Source: Blastomonas sp.
GTDB lineage: Bacteria; Pseudomonadota; Alphaproteobacteria; Sphingomonadales; Sphingomonadaceae
Assembly: GCF_030373265.1 (NCBI RefSeq)
Contig: NZ_JAUCZC010000006.1
Coordinates: 1 to 64,000, forward strand
Length of the DNA stretch: 64,000 nucleotides
Direction: 5' to 3'
The notes under the pieces were generated by a model. It was given only the letters and a program-made list of their open reading frames with translations, was not told the origin of the DNA and did not search any database. Position numbers and translations under genes: made by a program. Of this stretch, positions 1-8,188 are shown one piece after another; position 1 is the stretch's first letter; each line of letters starts with the position of its first letter.

Positions 1-605
1 TCGGCGCAGAGCGACAGCCTACCTCTGACTGCCGCCAATCTTTGCAACAGAGCCATTACCAGCACGCCGTCGCTGGCTGTGCCCAGGGCTGGCGTGGCAT
101 CGGCAAGCCCTGGCGCATACCAGGTTTTGGCGCGAACCCATTCGGGGGTGGCGGGATGCTCGAGCTCCCGCGCAAAGGGTGCGATCAGGGCGCGAGCACC
201 GCGAAACGCCTCGAGATGCGCAGGATCGTCGCGCTGGCCGTTCAACCGGATATAGACCACCGGAACCGAGGCCAGCCGCGCCAGCATCGCCACTTCGACC
301 GAGACATCCACAATCATCAGCGCCGGTCGGGCGTGCTCGATCCACGCGGAGATGCGGGCGACGCGGCTGCGGATGCCCTGATGGTCGAGCGGTGCGTAGT
401 GCAGCGACTCGGGGCGGTTGTCGGCGTGATCCCGGCCATCGAAACCGTGGTCCAGCCGGTCGTCGGCCAGGGCGATGCCTTCCGCGCCGATCCGGCTGCC
501 GAGCAGCGTCACCGGCAAGGATGTTGCATCGCGGATGACACGGGCGCGGGCCAGGTGCCCGGCGCCGTGGTGATGGACGTAATAGCCGATCGGACGCGGG
601 GTCAT
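1..605 (-). CDS. MurG-like glycosyltransferase, C-terminus outside window
   Basis: The first 201 codons of a leftward gene are visible, open to the window edge. The N-terminus has the pattern GYYVHHHGAGHLARARVI, a Rossmann-type start with the G-x-GH signature of MurG/UGT-like (GT-B fold) glycosyltransferases that move a sugar from a nucleotide donor. The ATG at 605 overlaps the stop of the upstream GT2 gene (ATGA), so the two are translationally coupled and form a three-glycosyltransferase operon with the GT4 gene. Acceptor and sugar cannot be told. It could equally be a nucleotide-sugar binding protein without transferase activity, because the C-terminal donor site lies outside the window. 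Confidence 0.75.
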   Translation of the reverse strand, partial: MTPRPIGYYVHHHGAGHLARARVIRDATSLPVTLLGSRIGAEGIALADDRLDHGFDGRDHADNRPESLHYAPLDHQGIRSRVARISAWIEHARPALMIVDVSVEVAMLARLASVPVVYIRLNGQRDDPAHLEAFRGARALIAPFARELEHPATPEWVRAKTWYAPGLADATPALGTASDGVLVMALLQRLAAVRGRLSLCA

Positions 606-1537
606 GCCATCACTTCCAGTGGCATGTCGTGCGGCATCGGGGGCAGCAAGGCCTCGGCGCGGACCATGTGCGCGGGGCTGGCGGCCTGCGCGCGCATACT
701 GCGCCGCCACTCGGCGCGGGCGCGCCAGTGATCGAAATCGGGCATCAGGAGAGGCGCGCTGCCAGCGCCCGCCGTCACCAGCCGCGCCATATCTTCGGCC
801 ATGCCGCCTTCTGCGCGCCCATCGCAGCGGGGCGAGACGTTGACCCAGACATCGGACGGGTGGGCAAGCCTGGCACCTTGCGCGACCGCCGCCATCACCA
901 GCGCGCGGTCCTCACCGCTGGCGATGCGGGGTACACCGCCGCATGCGCGATAGGCCCGAAGCGTGATCGCCAGGCTTGCGCCGGTATGGTCGCCATGGCG
1001 CGGCGGCAGGTCCCAGGCCACCGGGTCGATGGCATCCTCAATCGCGCGCACCCGCTCCCAATATCGGTCCAGCGCGTCGTGCAGAACGGCAGCCCGCACC
1101 GGCAGGCTTTCCAGGGGGTCGATCACGATGCGCCCCCCGACCAGATCGGCGCCCCGCGCCATGCCTGCCGCGATCGCGCTCAGCCAGGTCGCGGGAGGCC
1201 GGGCATCGGCATCGGTGCTCACCAGGATCGCATCGGCATGGTCCCCGAGCAGTTCGGCACCCCGGTCCATCGCCAGCCCGCGCGCCGATCCGGCATGCGC
1301 CTCGCGTGGCGCGAACTGGATGTCGGTCACATCGATGCTGAGCCGTCCCCAATAGTCGGCGCGGCAGCGCTCCAGCACATCGAGGCTGGTGTCGGTGGTG
1401 TTGTTGACCGCGATGGCGACCGGAATCACCCCGGGATAGTCCTGTGCCGCGATCGCCTTGAGCAGCACCGGCAGACGGTCAGCCTCGTTGCGCGCAGGCA
1501 CGCACACGCACAGCGGAGCTGTACCGACGTCACCCAT
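602..1537 (-). CDS. Family 2 glycosyltransferase
   Basis: A 311-residue protein that opens with CVCVPARNEADRLPVLL, the beta-1 strand and base-binding start of GT2 (GT-A fold) transferases, followed by a DAILVSTDADARPP segment that carries the DxD metal/nucleotide-sugar site at about residue 105. No transmembrane helices are evident, so it should act in the cytoplasm on an activated sugar. It overlaps the upstream GT4 gene by 8 bases and the downstream MurG-like gene by 4, so all three are one transcription unit. The role is probably assembly of a surface glycan or glycolipid; the product is unknown. Confidence 0.8.
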   Translation of the reverse strand: MGDVGTAPLCVCVPARNEADRLPVLLKAIAAQDYPGVIPVAIAVNNTTDTSLDVLERCRADYWGRLSIDVTDIQFAPREAHAGSARGLAMDRGAELLGDHADAILVSTDADARPPATWLSAIAAGMARGADLVGGRIVIDPLESLPVRAAVLHDALDRYWERVRAIEDAIDPVAWDLPPRHGDHTGASLAITLRAYRACGGVPRIASGEDRALVMAAVAQGARLAHPSDVWVNVSPRCDGRAEGGMAEDMARLVTAGAGSAPLLMPDFDHWRARAEWRRSMRAQAASPAHMVRAEALLPPMPHDMPLEVMA

Positions 1538-2687
1538 GGGCCATGGCCGCAGAGGCAGGATGGAAGGCCTTGGCCGGATAGGCTTCCGACCGCATCGCGG
1601 GTGGCCGCACGCGCGGCGGAAGAACCTGCGCCTGCATGCGCTCGATCATGCGCGCGTAAATCGCCTCATAGCCGTCGATCATCCGCCCGGCATCGCAGAT
1701 CGCAAAGGCGCGTGCGCGGCACGCCCGCCGGTCGAGCTGCATCGCGGCCAGCGTTGCCAGCGCGAGCGAGCCTGCATCGCCGGGGGTTGCCAGCACGCCC
1801 GAGCCTGGATCGATGATCTCTGGGATCGCGCCGCGCGCAAAGGCCGCGACGGGCACGCCGCAGGCCAAAGCCTCGGCCACCACCAGCCCATAAGGCTCGT
1901 CCCACATCGGCGAGCACAGAAACGCCCGCGCGCCGCCGATCAGGTTGGCGAGATCGGCATGGGCCAGATGCCCCTCGTGCCGGGCATGGGCGCCCAGCCG
2001 CGGCTGGATCTCCTCGCGAAAATAGGTCTCGTCGTGCGCAGGCCCTGCGATCCGCAGCGGCAATCCGACCTGTCGCGCGGCGTCCATGGCCAGGTGCAGG
2101 CCCTTTTCGGGGACGATCCGCCCGTACCAGACCAGATAGGGATCGGCATCGGCGACGGGTCGGAATGCGAAATTGTCGAGATCGATGCCGTTGGGAATCA
2201 CCGCATCGACGCTGCGGACATGCGCCCACTGCCGCTCGATCGATTGCGACACACCCACCAATGCATGATTAGGGGTATCGCTCAACCGGATCCCGCTTTC
2301 GAGCCAGCAGAACGGCGGCGTGTGCAGCGTGGTGATCATCGGCATGGGCAGCGAGTCCGCCATCGAAACCGGCAGATAATGCAGCGAATTGTTGTGGATG
2401 ATGTCGAAATCGCGCGTGCGCAGGCCATTCATCAGCGCAAGATAGGCATGATGCTCGCGAAAGAACGCAACATCGCTGGCTTCGGAAAGCCCCACCCGCG
2501 CGATCGCGGTCTCCGAGCAGATCGCCTCCAGCCCCAGACCGGGGTCGGACCGGGCGGTGGCGAACAGAGTGACCTCGTGCCCGCGCAGCCGCAGCATCTT
2601 GGCGAGCTGGAACGTGTGCATCTCCAGGCCGCCGGCAAATGGCTCGGCGATCGGGTGCTTGAGATGGGAAATGATGCCAATACGCAA
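1530..2687 (-). CDS. Family 4 glycosyltransferase
   Basis: A GT-B fold glycosyltransferase of about 385 residues. Visible marks are the N-terminal IGIISHLKHP with a glycine-rich acceptor loop (EPFAGGLEMH), PNGIDLDNF in the linker, YGRIVPEKG at the start of the donor domain, and the C-terminal E-x7-E region around PYGLVVAEALACGVPV, which binds the nucleotide sugar. I chose a TTG start at 2687 because it places the protein exactly at its beta-1 strand and has GGAG nine bases upstream; an in-frame ATG at 2738 would add 17 low-complexity residues. It is the first gene of the leftward glycosyltransferase operon. Specificity is unknown. Confidence 0.8.
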   Translation of the reverse strand: MRIGIISHLKHPIAEPFAGGLEMHTFQLAKMLRLRGHEVTLFATARSDPGLGLEAICSETAIARVGLSEASDVAFFREHHAYLALMNGLRTRDFDIIHNNSLHYLPVSMADSLPMPMITTLHTPPFCWLESGIRLSDTPNHALVGVSQSIERQWAHVRSVDAVIPNGIDLDNFAFRPVADADPYLVWYGRIVPEKGLHLAMDAARQVGLPLRIAGPAHDETYFREEIQPRLGAHARHEGHLAHADLANLIGGARAFLCSPMWDEPYGLVVAEALACGVPVAAFARGAIPEIIDPGSGVLATPGDAGSLALATLAAMQLDRRACRARAFAICDAGRMIDGYEAIYARMIERMQAQVLPPRVRPPAMRSEAYPAKAFHPASAAMAHG

Positions 2688-3199
2688 CCCAGGAAACTCC
2701 GGAAAAAAGGTCACCCGGCCGCAACGCCAGCGCCGCACCCGAATGAGTGATCATCGATTCTGGTGACGCGTCACCGTTCTGATACGAAGGTGGTGGCCGC
2801 CGCGGTTGCTGGCCTGTGTAACCTTGATCATACCGGCGAAGGCACGATTGGTTGCTTCAGGACGCCGCGACGGTCGTCGCCTCGATTGTGTCGCCATGGA
2901 ACGCGCGGACCAACGCGGTGCCCCCTCAGGCTGGCATATGCCCAAGGATACACAGCGCAGCATCGGCCCGTAACTCTCCCACAGTGCAATGCTCCAACCC
3001 CCGTTTCGCCTCCAGGCGACACGCTTATGAAGGCGCCAGAAGACACATGAAACAGGTGGAAACTCAAGGTTTTAACCTAGGTTAGCGGATGCACGAGCCA
3101 TCGTGGCAAAGCCTCATCCTGGCGCGTCCCGCCGTGGCGCGAGGAACGTTCGAAGGCCGCTCCGGTAGCTTGGATATTCACCACCAAGGGAGAGCTTCC
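2688..3199. other. Intergenic region with divergent promoters
   Basis: About 510 bases between the leftward glycosyltransferase operon and the rightward envelope-stress operon. No convincing reading frame was found on either strand. It holds a perfect 14-base palindrome at 2762-2775, a perfect 12-base palindrome TAACCTAGGTTA at 3073-3084 that overlaps an AGGTT-TT-AACCT arrangement at 3067-3078, and a GGAAC element at 3143-3147 followed after 15 bases by CGGT, a weak resemblance to the GGAAC-N16-CGTT promoter used by alphaproteobacterial EcfG. Confidence 0.5.
2762..2775. promoter_or_regulatory. Perfect 14-bp palindrome GGTGACGCGTCACC
   Basis: The sequence reads identically on both strands. 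It lies 75 bases upstream of the proposed start of the glycosyltransferase operon, where a dimeric regulator would bind. No regulator gene is adjacent, so the binding protein is unknown. The palindrome could also be chance, but 14 of 14 symmetric positions in a promoter region is notable. Confidence 0.4.
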
Positions 3200-3790
3200 A
3201 TGACGACGGAACCGCACAATGCGTCCCCCGGTGCGCGCGGCGCATCGGGAATAGGCGACGAGCTCAAGGATGACGCCGCGCACCTCAAGCATGCGATCGG
3301 GGATCGTGCCAGGCAGGAGGCACAAGCGCGCAAGGGCGAGGCTGCTAACGCGCTGGGATCCGCATCGTCGGCGCTAAACAATGCGGCCGACGAACTTCAG
3401 CGCAATGCCGACGCACCCGACTGGCTGGCCAGTGCGGTCAAGCAGGCTGCCACAAAGATCGATGCGATGGCAGGCCAGATTCAAGGCCGCAACATCGACG
3501 AGATCGGCCAGAACGTCGCCGATTTTGCGCGCAAGAACCCCGGCGCGTTTCTGGCGGCATCGGCTGCCGCCGGATTTGCCGCAGCCCGCGTGCTGCGCGC
3601 CGGCGCGGACAGAAGCCAGGACCACGACACCGGCCCCGAAAATGGCAGCGGCGCGAATCGCAAACCCAACGATACGACAATCCGCACCGGTGGCACCGGC
3701 GAGGCCACCGGCTTTCGCAATGACAACGGCGTCGTGAACGGCGGGCTGGCCGACACGATCGAAAGAGACATCGGCGGGGTGGCGCCATGA
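3200..3790 (+). CDS. Hypothetical envelope-associated protein (YqjD/DUF883-like)
   Basis: A 196-residue, alanine-rich, mostly helical protein. Residues 20-110 look like an amphipathic coiled coil; a short hydrophobic glycine/alanine segment (GAFLAASAAAGFAAARVL) follows at about 120-140, preceded by ADFARKNPG. The layout recalls YqjD/ElaB (DUF883) proteins that anchor to the inner membrane. The ATG at 3200 has GGGAGAG just upstream; a longer frame from 3089 would add an unlikely leader. The gene ends four bases inside the next one and heads a three-gene operon with a holin-like and a DUF3618 protein, a combination commonly seen in stress-induced envelope operons of sphingomonads. Function is inferred only from this context. 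Confidence 0.7.
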   Translation: MTTEPHNASPGARGASGIGDELKDDAAHLKHAIGDRARQEAQARKGEAANALGSASSALNNAADELQRNADAPDWLASAVKQAATKIDAMAGQIQGRNIDEIGQNVADFARKNPGAFLAASAAAGFAAARVLRAGADRSQDHDTGPENGSGANRKPNDTTIRTGGTGEATGFRNDNGVVNGGLADTIERDIGGVAP

Positions 3791-4227
3791 TCGAGCAGCC
3801 GCACGATCCGGCCGCGCCCAGGACCGCTGCCGAGCCGAACATCGTCGATCTGGTCGGTCGTCTCACCCAGCAGGGCGCGCATCTCGCCAAGGATCAGGTC
3901 AGCCTGATGCAAGCCGAGGTGCGCGAAGCTACGCAGGACATCAAGGCCGCCATCGGCGCCTTTGCCGGGGCTGCCGTCATCGGCGTCGCAGGTCTGGGTG
4001 TGCTGTTGATGGGCATCGCCTATTTCGTGGCGCAGGCGCTGGGCAATCTTGCGCTCGGCACCACCATCGTCGGCGTGGCGACGCTGATCCTTGCAGCCAT
4101 TCTGTACGCCGGTGCCAAAAACAAGGTCGCCGCCGCCAACCTCAAGCCCGAGCGCACCATCGACACCATCGAAGACATCCCCGCCGCAGCGACCGGCACC
4201 ATGCACACCTCCGGAGGACGCCCATGA
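3787..4227 (+). CDS. Phage-holin family / YqjE-like membrane protein
   Basis: A 146-residue protein with a cytoplasmic N-terminal helix and two strong hydrophobic segments, at about residues 57-82 and 88-110 (FAGAAVIGVAGLGVLLMGIA and TTIVGVATLILAAILYAG). This is the two-helix pattern of the actinobacterial-holin-X/YqjE family (Phage_holin_3_6), usually chromosomal and not phage-derived. The start overlaps the previous stop (ATGA) and the stop overlaps the next start (ATGA), so the three genes are coupled. A role in envelope or osmotic stress is inferred from the operon; no lysis gene is near. Confidence 0.75.
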   Translation: MIEQPHDPAAPRTAAEPNIVDLVGRLTQQGAHLAKDQVSLMQAEVREATQDIKAAIGAFAGAAVIGVAGLGVLLMGIAYFVAQALGNLALGTTIVGVATLILAAILYAGAKNKVAAANLKPERTIDTIEDIPAAATGTMHTSGGRP

Positions 4228-5048
4228 CCGACTATACCGACCCGCGCAGCCCAGAAGACATCGAGCGCGATATCCGTGCCACCCAGCAAGACATGAGCGA
4301 CACCGTCGAGCAGCTTCAAAGCGAATTCACCGGGCGAAACCTGTTCAACTCGCTGCTCGACAAGGCCGATGAAAACGGCGTGGACGCCCGCTATCTGATC
4401 GATGCCGCCCGCCGCAATCCGCTGGCGCTGGGGATGATCGCGCTGGGCGGGATCTGGCTGGTCAGCGATGCCGATGCCCGCCCGTCCGCGCTGAAGATCT
4501 CATCCGGCCGGGCCGGAGGCGACGATTCGGATCACGGCGTTGGCGACTGGCACTCGGAACATCGCACCTATATCGACCACATGGCCCGGTGCGAGCAGAG
4601 GCCAGACGAGGACGACGCGAGCTATCGCCGCCGCCGGAACCACAATCGGGCGAGCTATTTCATGCTCGAACGCGGCCATGACGAGGACGAGCACAGCTTT
4701 CACCAACGGCTCGACGATGCCACCGAAAAGCTGCGCGAGCGCCGCGACAAAGCCACCGAAAGCGTGCGCAACTTTGCCAGCCAGTCGCGCGACCAGGCTC
4801 AGCATGCAGCGGCCAAGGCGCAGGGCCTGTATCATGACAATCCGTTGATCAGCGGCCTTGCCGCCGCCTTTGTCGGTGCCATTGCCAGCTCAGCCCTGCC
4901 CTCGACCCGCGTCGAGAACCATTATATCGGCGGCGTCGGCGAGACCGCGCTCGATACAGCCAAGGCGGGCCTGCACCAGGCCAGCGAGGAGGCCCTGCAC
5001 CAGAAGGACCGGGTTCTCGACCAGGTCGATAACGCGCTGGGCAGCTAG
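4224..5048 (+). CDS. DUF3618 domain protein
   Basis: A 274-residue protein. The N-terminus (RSPEDIERDIRATQQDMSDT, about residues 8-27) is the typical start of DUF3618, an amphipathic domain found in actinobacteria and alphaproteobacteria. It is followed by a short hydrophobic stretch around residue 75 and another near 210-225 (GLAAAFVGAIASSALP), with a charged Asp/Glu/Arg-rich region between. Helical C-terminal repeats resemble plant LEA-type stress proteins (KATESVRNFASQSRDQAQ), which fits a desiccation or membrane-protection role, but this is inference. It is the last gene of the 3200-5048 operon. Confidence 0.75.
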   Translation: MTDYTDPRSPEDIERDIRATQQDMSDTVEQLQSEFTGRNLFNSLLDKADENGVDARYLIDAARRNPLALGMIALGGIWLVSDADARPSALKISSGRAGGDDSDHGVGDWHSEHRTYIDHMARCEQRPDEDDASYRRRRNHNRASYFMLERGHDEDEHSFHQRLDDATEKLRERRDKATESVRNFASQSRDQAQHAAAKAQGLYHDNPLISGLAAAFVGAIASSALPSTRVENHYIGGVGETALDTAKAGLHQASEEALHQKDRVLDQVDNALGS

Positions 5049-5409
5049 GTCTGCAGGCGGACCGCTGTCGCAGCCCGTCATGCCTATGCGGTTCGTGTCA
5101 TCCTGCGGATCCTTGGTGATCCAGGGATGCACGAGCCCATCGGCGGGGCGGGCAAAGGCGATCTGCGAGTTCGGTCGGCAGGGTGATCGGCGACGGTATT
5201 CGGGGCGCCCCGGACGCGGAGGCGCGTCTGCGCCCTGCCGCCGCTCGGGCCCGAGGTGTAAGGCATAATCACACAAGCACACGCCGCACCAAGCCTGCCT
5301 CGCACCCGCGCGGGAGCATACGCGCCGGTGGGGCAGGCCTCCCTGCAGGCCCGGCAGGACCTGCAGGGATGGGTGCAGACGCGAGCCGCCGGTGGGCGGA
5401 GCTCAGGCC
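5049..5409. other. Convergent intergenic region
   Basis: About 360 bases between the ends of the stress operon (rightward) and the lipoprotein gene (leftward). No supported gene was found. The clearest structure is the stem-loop at 5340-5369. Confidence 0.5.
5340..5369. terminator. Perfect 10-bp-arm stem-loop, possible bidirectional terminator
   Basis: TCCCTGCAGG (5340-5349) and CCTGCAGGGA (5360-5369) are exact reverse complements around a 10-base loop. It lies between two convergent genes, which suits transcription termination or mRNA 3'-end protection. There is no T-run on either side, so a classical intrinsic terminator is not certain. Confidence 0.4.
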
Positions 5410-5790
5410 TTATTGGGGCGGGGTCTGGCGGTCATTCGGGGTGCCGGGGGTGGTTCCAGGAACGCCCGGTTCCATACCGTTCGGCCCGGTCCTGTTGCCG
5501 GTGGTCGTTCCGGTGTCGCCGGTCATCGACCCGGGCGCGGTGCCATCGGGGCCCATCGTGCCATCAGGGCCCATCGTGCCGCCGGGGCCCATCGTGCCAT
5601 CGGGGCCCATGGTGCCGTCGGTGGCCGGGACGCCGTTGCCGTTGGTGGTCGGCATTTCGGTCGGCGCCATCATCGTGCCATCGTCGGTCGCGATCGATTC
5701 ATTCGAATTGGCAGCGCTGTCGGGTTCACTGGTGCAGGCTGCAACAAGTGCCAGCGCGGGCAGGCACAGCATAATCGGTAGACGTTTCAT
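5410..5790 (-). CDS. Small repeat-rich lipoprotein
   Basis: A 126-residue protein with a lipoprotein signal peptide (MKRLPIMLCLPALALVAAC; lipobox LVAAC, Cys19). The mature part is low-complexity: Ser/Thr/Asn-rich, then about four tandem copies of the hexapeptide GPDGTM, then a Pro/Gly/Thr tail. It has no enzymatic motif and is likely a flexible periplasmic or surface-exposed linker-like lipoprotein. AGGAG lies eight bases before the ATG, and a GGAAC-N16-CGTC element lies about 32 bases further up, suggesting EcfG general-stress control. The hexapeptide copy number may vary between strains, as it rests on an 18-bp tandem DNA repeat. Confidence 0.7.
   Translation of the reverse strand: MKRLPIMLCLPALALVAACTSEPDSAANSNESIATDDGTMMAPTEMPTTNGNGVPATDGTMGPDGTMGPGGTMGPDGTMGPDGTAPGSMTGDTGTTTGNRTGPNGMEPGVPGTTPGTPNDRQTPPQ
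5540..5611. repeat. 18-bp tandem repeat, four units
   Basis: Four near-identical 18-base units (consensus GTGCCATCGGGGCCCATC, read on the + strand) run without gaps, with a degenerate fifth unit after them. They encode the GPDGTM hexapeptides of the lipoprotein. Slippage would add or remove whole hexapeptides without a frameshift. Confidence 0.75.
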
Positions 5791-5821
5791 ATTCTTTCTC
5801 CTTCATGAACGGTACTTCCTC

Positions 5822-5846
5822 GACGCGAAGACGATGGGATTGTTCC
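5822..5846 (-). promoter_or_regulatory. Candidate EcfG (general stress) promoter
   Basis: On the minus strand, GGAAC (5846-5842) is followed after exactly 16 bases by CGTC (5825-5822), close to the GGAAC-N16/17-CGTT consensus of alphaproteobacterial EcfG promoters. The -10 end lies about 31 bases upstream of the lipoprotein ATG at 5790. Confidence 0.45.
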
Positions 5847-5922
5847 GATACAATGGCGCGTTGTGGCCCAGACTTGACGCAGGCTAACAAATTCGTTGCA
5901 CGGTGCATCGTATTCAGGCTGG

Positions 5923-6645
5923 TTAGGCATAGACCCTTGATGACCCCGTGCGCGGCTCGGCGCTTTCGGTCTTCATGTCGTCCACGATCGGGTAGCCGCA
6001 CGTTGACGCCAGCAACGCAAGGTCGGGGATCCGCAGCCTGCGGCGGCGCAGCTCGAGCAGTTCGACACCCCGCATCCAGCGCAGGGTCCTGCAGACATGC
6101 ACCGCGGACATTCCGGTATAATCGGCCAGATGCTGCTGCGAGAGCGGAAACGCGCACTCGCCATCGACGGTCTTGCCCCGCTGCTCGCTGCGCAGGTAGA
6201 GCTCGCAGACCAGTTGCGCGAGCCGTTCCGCTGCAGGACGTCGCCCCAATGTCACCATCCAGGCGGTTTGCGCCTCGAGACGCCACAGCGCATCCACCGC
6301 GACGCCTTGCGCGAACGCCGGGTCCGAGCCCAGCCGTTGCTCGACAAGGTCGCGGGTGATCGCCACGGCCCTGACCGGGGTCAGCGCGATCACCGCCTGG
6401 CTTGCCTGGGCGGCGACCAGCCAGCTCAGATCGCACAGGTCTCCCGGCAGATAGAAATGCGAGATATGCTGGCGCCCGTCGGCCATCCGGCTGTAGCGCG
6501 CCGCCCAGCCATCCTGCAGAAGAAAGATCGAATCCGCCCGCCCCCCGCGCCGCACCAGATAGTCATGGCGCTTGAAACGCACCTCATTGCCCGATTCCCG
6601 GATGAGGCCGGACATGGCCTGAAGACTGTGATCCTGTGTCAGCAT
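5923..6645 (-). CDS. Crp/Fnr family transcriptional regulator
   Basis: A 240-residue regulator. Residues 20-130 form a cNMP-binding-type beta-barrel (FKRHDYLVRRGGRADSIFLL; FYLPGDLCDLSW), and residues 165-215 form the C-terminal winged helix (PLSQQHLADYTGMSAVHVCR is the recognition helix region). It lacks the N-terminal four-cysteine cluster of oxygen-sensing Fnr and the full cAMP-binding signature, so its signal is unknown. Such proteins in alphaproteobacteria often respond to redox or starvation. It stands alone between the lipoprotein and aminotransferase genes, all leftward but well separated. Confidence 0.8.
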   Translation of the reverse strand: MLTQDHSLQAMSGLIRESGNEVRFKRHDYLVRRGGRADSIFLLQDGWAARYSRMADGRQHISHFYLPGDLCDLSWLVAAQASQAVIALTPVRAVAITRDLVEQRLGSDPAFAQGVAVDALWRLEAQTAWMVTLGRRPAAERLAQLVCELYLRSEQRGKTVDGECAFPLSQQHLADYTGMSAVHVCRTLRWMRGVELLELRRRRLRIPDLALLASTCGYPIVDDMKTESAEPRTGSSRVYA

Positions 6646-6757
6646 GGGTGGCTCATCGCTCCTTTGCCAACGGCTTAAGGGGCGGTTCCCGTTCGGACCT
6701 TAACGCAGATTGGTATTGCGGAACGAGCGCAGCAGGCCTCGGGAAACGGCGATCCCG

Positions 6758-7930
6758 CTATCCGCGTGACGGCACGCTTGCCAGCCCGGCCAGTGCCTCG
6801 GCCAGGCGGTCGAGCGCGGTCGCCAGGGTCGCGCGATCCTTCGCAAAGCAGAACCGCACCAGATGGGTCGGCGGCGCTTCGGCGTAGAATGCCGAAATCG
6901 GGATGGCTGCGACCTTGGCCTGGTCGATGATCGCATGGCAGAACGCCGCGTCATCCATGACGATGCCGGAGGCGGTAAGATCAACGGAGACGAAATAGGT
7001 CGCGGCCGAAGGCACCGTCGCGAGCCCGATCTCGCGCAGCCCGGCGCAGAAAAAGTCGCGCGAGGCCTGATGATGGTCGCACGCCATCGCGATCCATGCG
7101 TCCTGGCTGTCCAGCCCCTCGGCGACGGCCCATTGCAGGTTGGGCGGGGTGGTGAAGGTGAGGAACTGGTGCGCCTTGGCGAGAACGCGCGCGATCGGCG
7201 GGGCGGCGCACATCCAGCCCACCTTCCAGCCGGTGAGCCCGAAGATCTTGCCTGCCGAACCGATCTTGACCGTCCGTTCGCGCATGCCCGGATACTGCAT
7301 CAGCGATCGGTGCCGCGCACCATCATAGACCAGCGCCTCCCAGACCTCGTCGCAGATCGCGATCAGGTCGTTGTCGGTGCACAGGCTCGCGACCATGGCC
7401 AGGTCGTCCGGATGCGCGCAGGTCGCCATCGGGTTCATCGGATCGTTGAGCACCACAATGCGGGTGCGCGGCGTGACGGCAGCGGCAAGCGCCTGAGCAT
7501 CGATGCGCCAGCTCGACGGATCGAGATCCACCAGCCGTGCCATGCCCCCGGCGCGCTGCACCAGCGGCAGATAGGCGTCGTACAGCGGCTGGAACAGCAG
7601 CACTTCGTCCCCCGGGGTGATCAGCGCGAACAATGCAGCGGCTATCGCCTCGGTCGCGCCGGAGGTGACGACCACCTCGTCGCTATCGAGGTCCAGCTGC
7701 TGATGGCGCCGATACCAATCGCTGACCGCTGTGCGCAGTTCGGGCAGCCCGACCATCGGCGGATACTGGTTCGACCGATGCTGCAGCGCCTCACATGCCG
7801 CCTGGATGACAGCGTCGTTGCGCGGTCCATCGGGAAAGCCCTGGCCCAGATTGATCGCCCCGCTCGCACGCGCCCGCATCGACATCGCCTCGAAAATCGT
7901 GGTCGGCATATCGCGGTAGATCGGGTTCAT
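6758..7930 (-). CDS. Class I/II PLP aminotransferase
   Basis: A 390-residue fold-type I aminotransferase. The N-terminus INLGQGFPDG, the substrate loop NDPMNPMA and the PLP-lysine segment GSAGKIFGLTGWKVGWM are all present, with the CDEVWE aspartate that contacts the pyridine nitrogen. The family includes methionine/kynurenine aminotransferases (YbdL/KAT type), which transaminate aromatic or sulfur amino acids with a 2-oxo acid. I chose ATG 7930, which has AGGAG six bases upstream; the frame extends further upstream without support. It is divergent from the alpha/beta hydrolase at 8189. Substrate is not certain. Confidence 0.85.
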   Translation of the reverse strand: MNPIYRDMPTTIFEAMSMRARASGAINLGQGFPDGPRNDAVIQAACEALQHRSNQYPPMVGLPELRTAVSDWYRRHQQLDLDSDEVVVTSGATEAIAAALFALITPGDEVLLFQPLYDAYLPLVQRAGGMARLVDLDPSSWRIDAQALAAAVTPRTRIVVLNDPMNPMATCAHPDDLAMVASLCTDNDLIAICDEVWEALVYDGARHRSLMQYPGMRERTVKIGSAGKIFGLTGWKVGWMCAAPPIARVLAKAHQFLTFTTPPNLQWAVAEGLDSQDAWIAMACDHHQASRDFFCAGLREIGLATVPSAATYFVSVDLTASGIVMDDAAFCHAIIDQAKVAAIPISAFYAEAPPTHLVRFCFAKDRATLATALDRLAEALAGLASVPSRG

Positions 7931-8080
7931 CGTGGCTCCTGCGTCCATGCCCTTGTGCAGGCCAACGCGCTGCTGAGCCGCCTGTCTATATCGAGCGCTG
8001 CCGATGACGAACAGCGGATGCGTGAGAGCGTGCGGCATCGGTGCGGCGCGCGACGGGGTCGATTCATCACAAACTTCTTG

Positions 8081-8097
8081 TCTATCGATTTAATAGA
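8081..8097. promoter_or_regulatory. TCTAT-N7-ATAGA inverted repeat in divergent promoter
   Basis: A short AT-rich symmetric element in the otherwise GC-rich region between the aminotransferase (leftward) and the alpha/beta hydrolase (rightward). Its position suits an operator or promoter for one of the two genes. No regulator is adjacent, so this is a weak call. Confidence 0.25.
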
Positions 8098-8188
8098 GAA
8101 TAGCTTGCGATGGCTGGGTGATGCTCTTGCAGCTTCAGCCGCACCGGTGCCCAAGCGCCGGTCAAAGCAAACGCAAAGGAGATGTCTG

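Noticed and set aside
3143..3166. GGAAC-N15-CGGT as EcfG promoter of the stress operon
   Set aside because: Spacing and -10 both deviate from the consensus; noted but not called as a feature.
3787..4227. Prophage origin suggested by a holin-family protein
   Set aside because: No other phage gene is present and the holin-X/YqjE family is usually chromosomal.
6668..6691. GGAAC and CGTT near the Crp/Fnr gene start
   Set aside because: They are only 12 bases apart, too close for an EcfG promoter.
6863..8188. Long rightward open frame antisense to the aminotransferase
   Set aside because: It is open only because of GC-rich third positions. The real gene in that frame begins at 8189 with a ribosome-binding site and family motifs.
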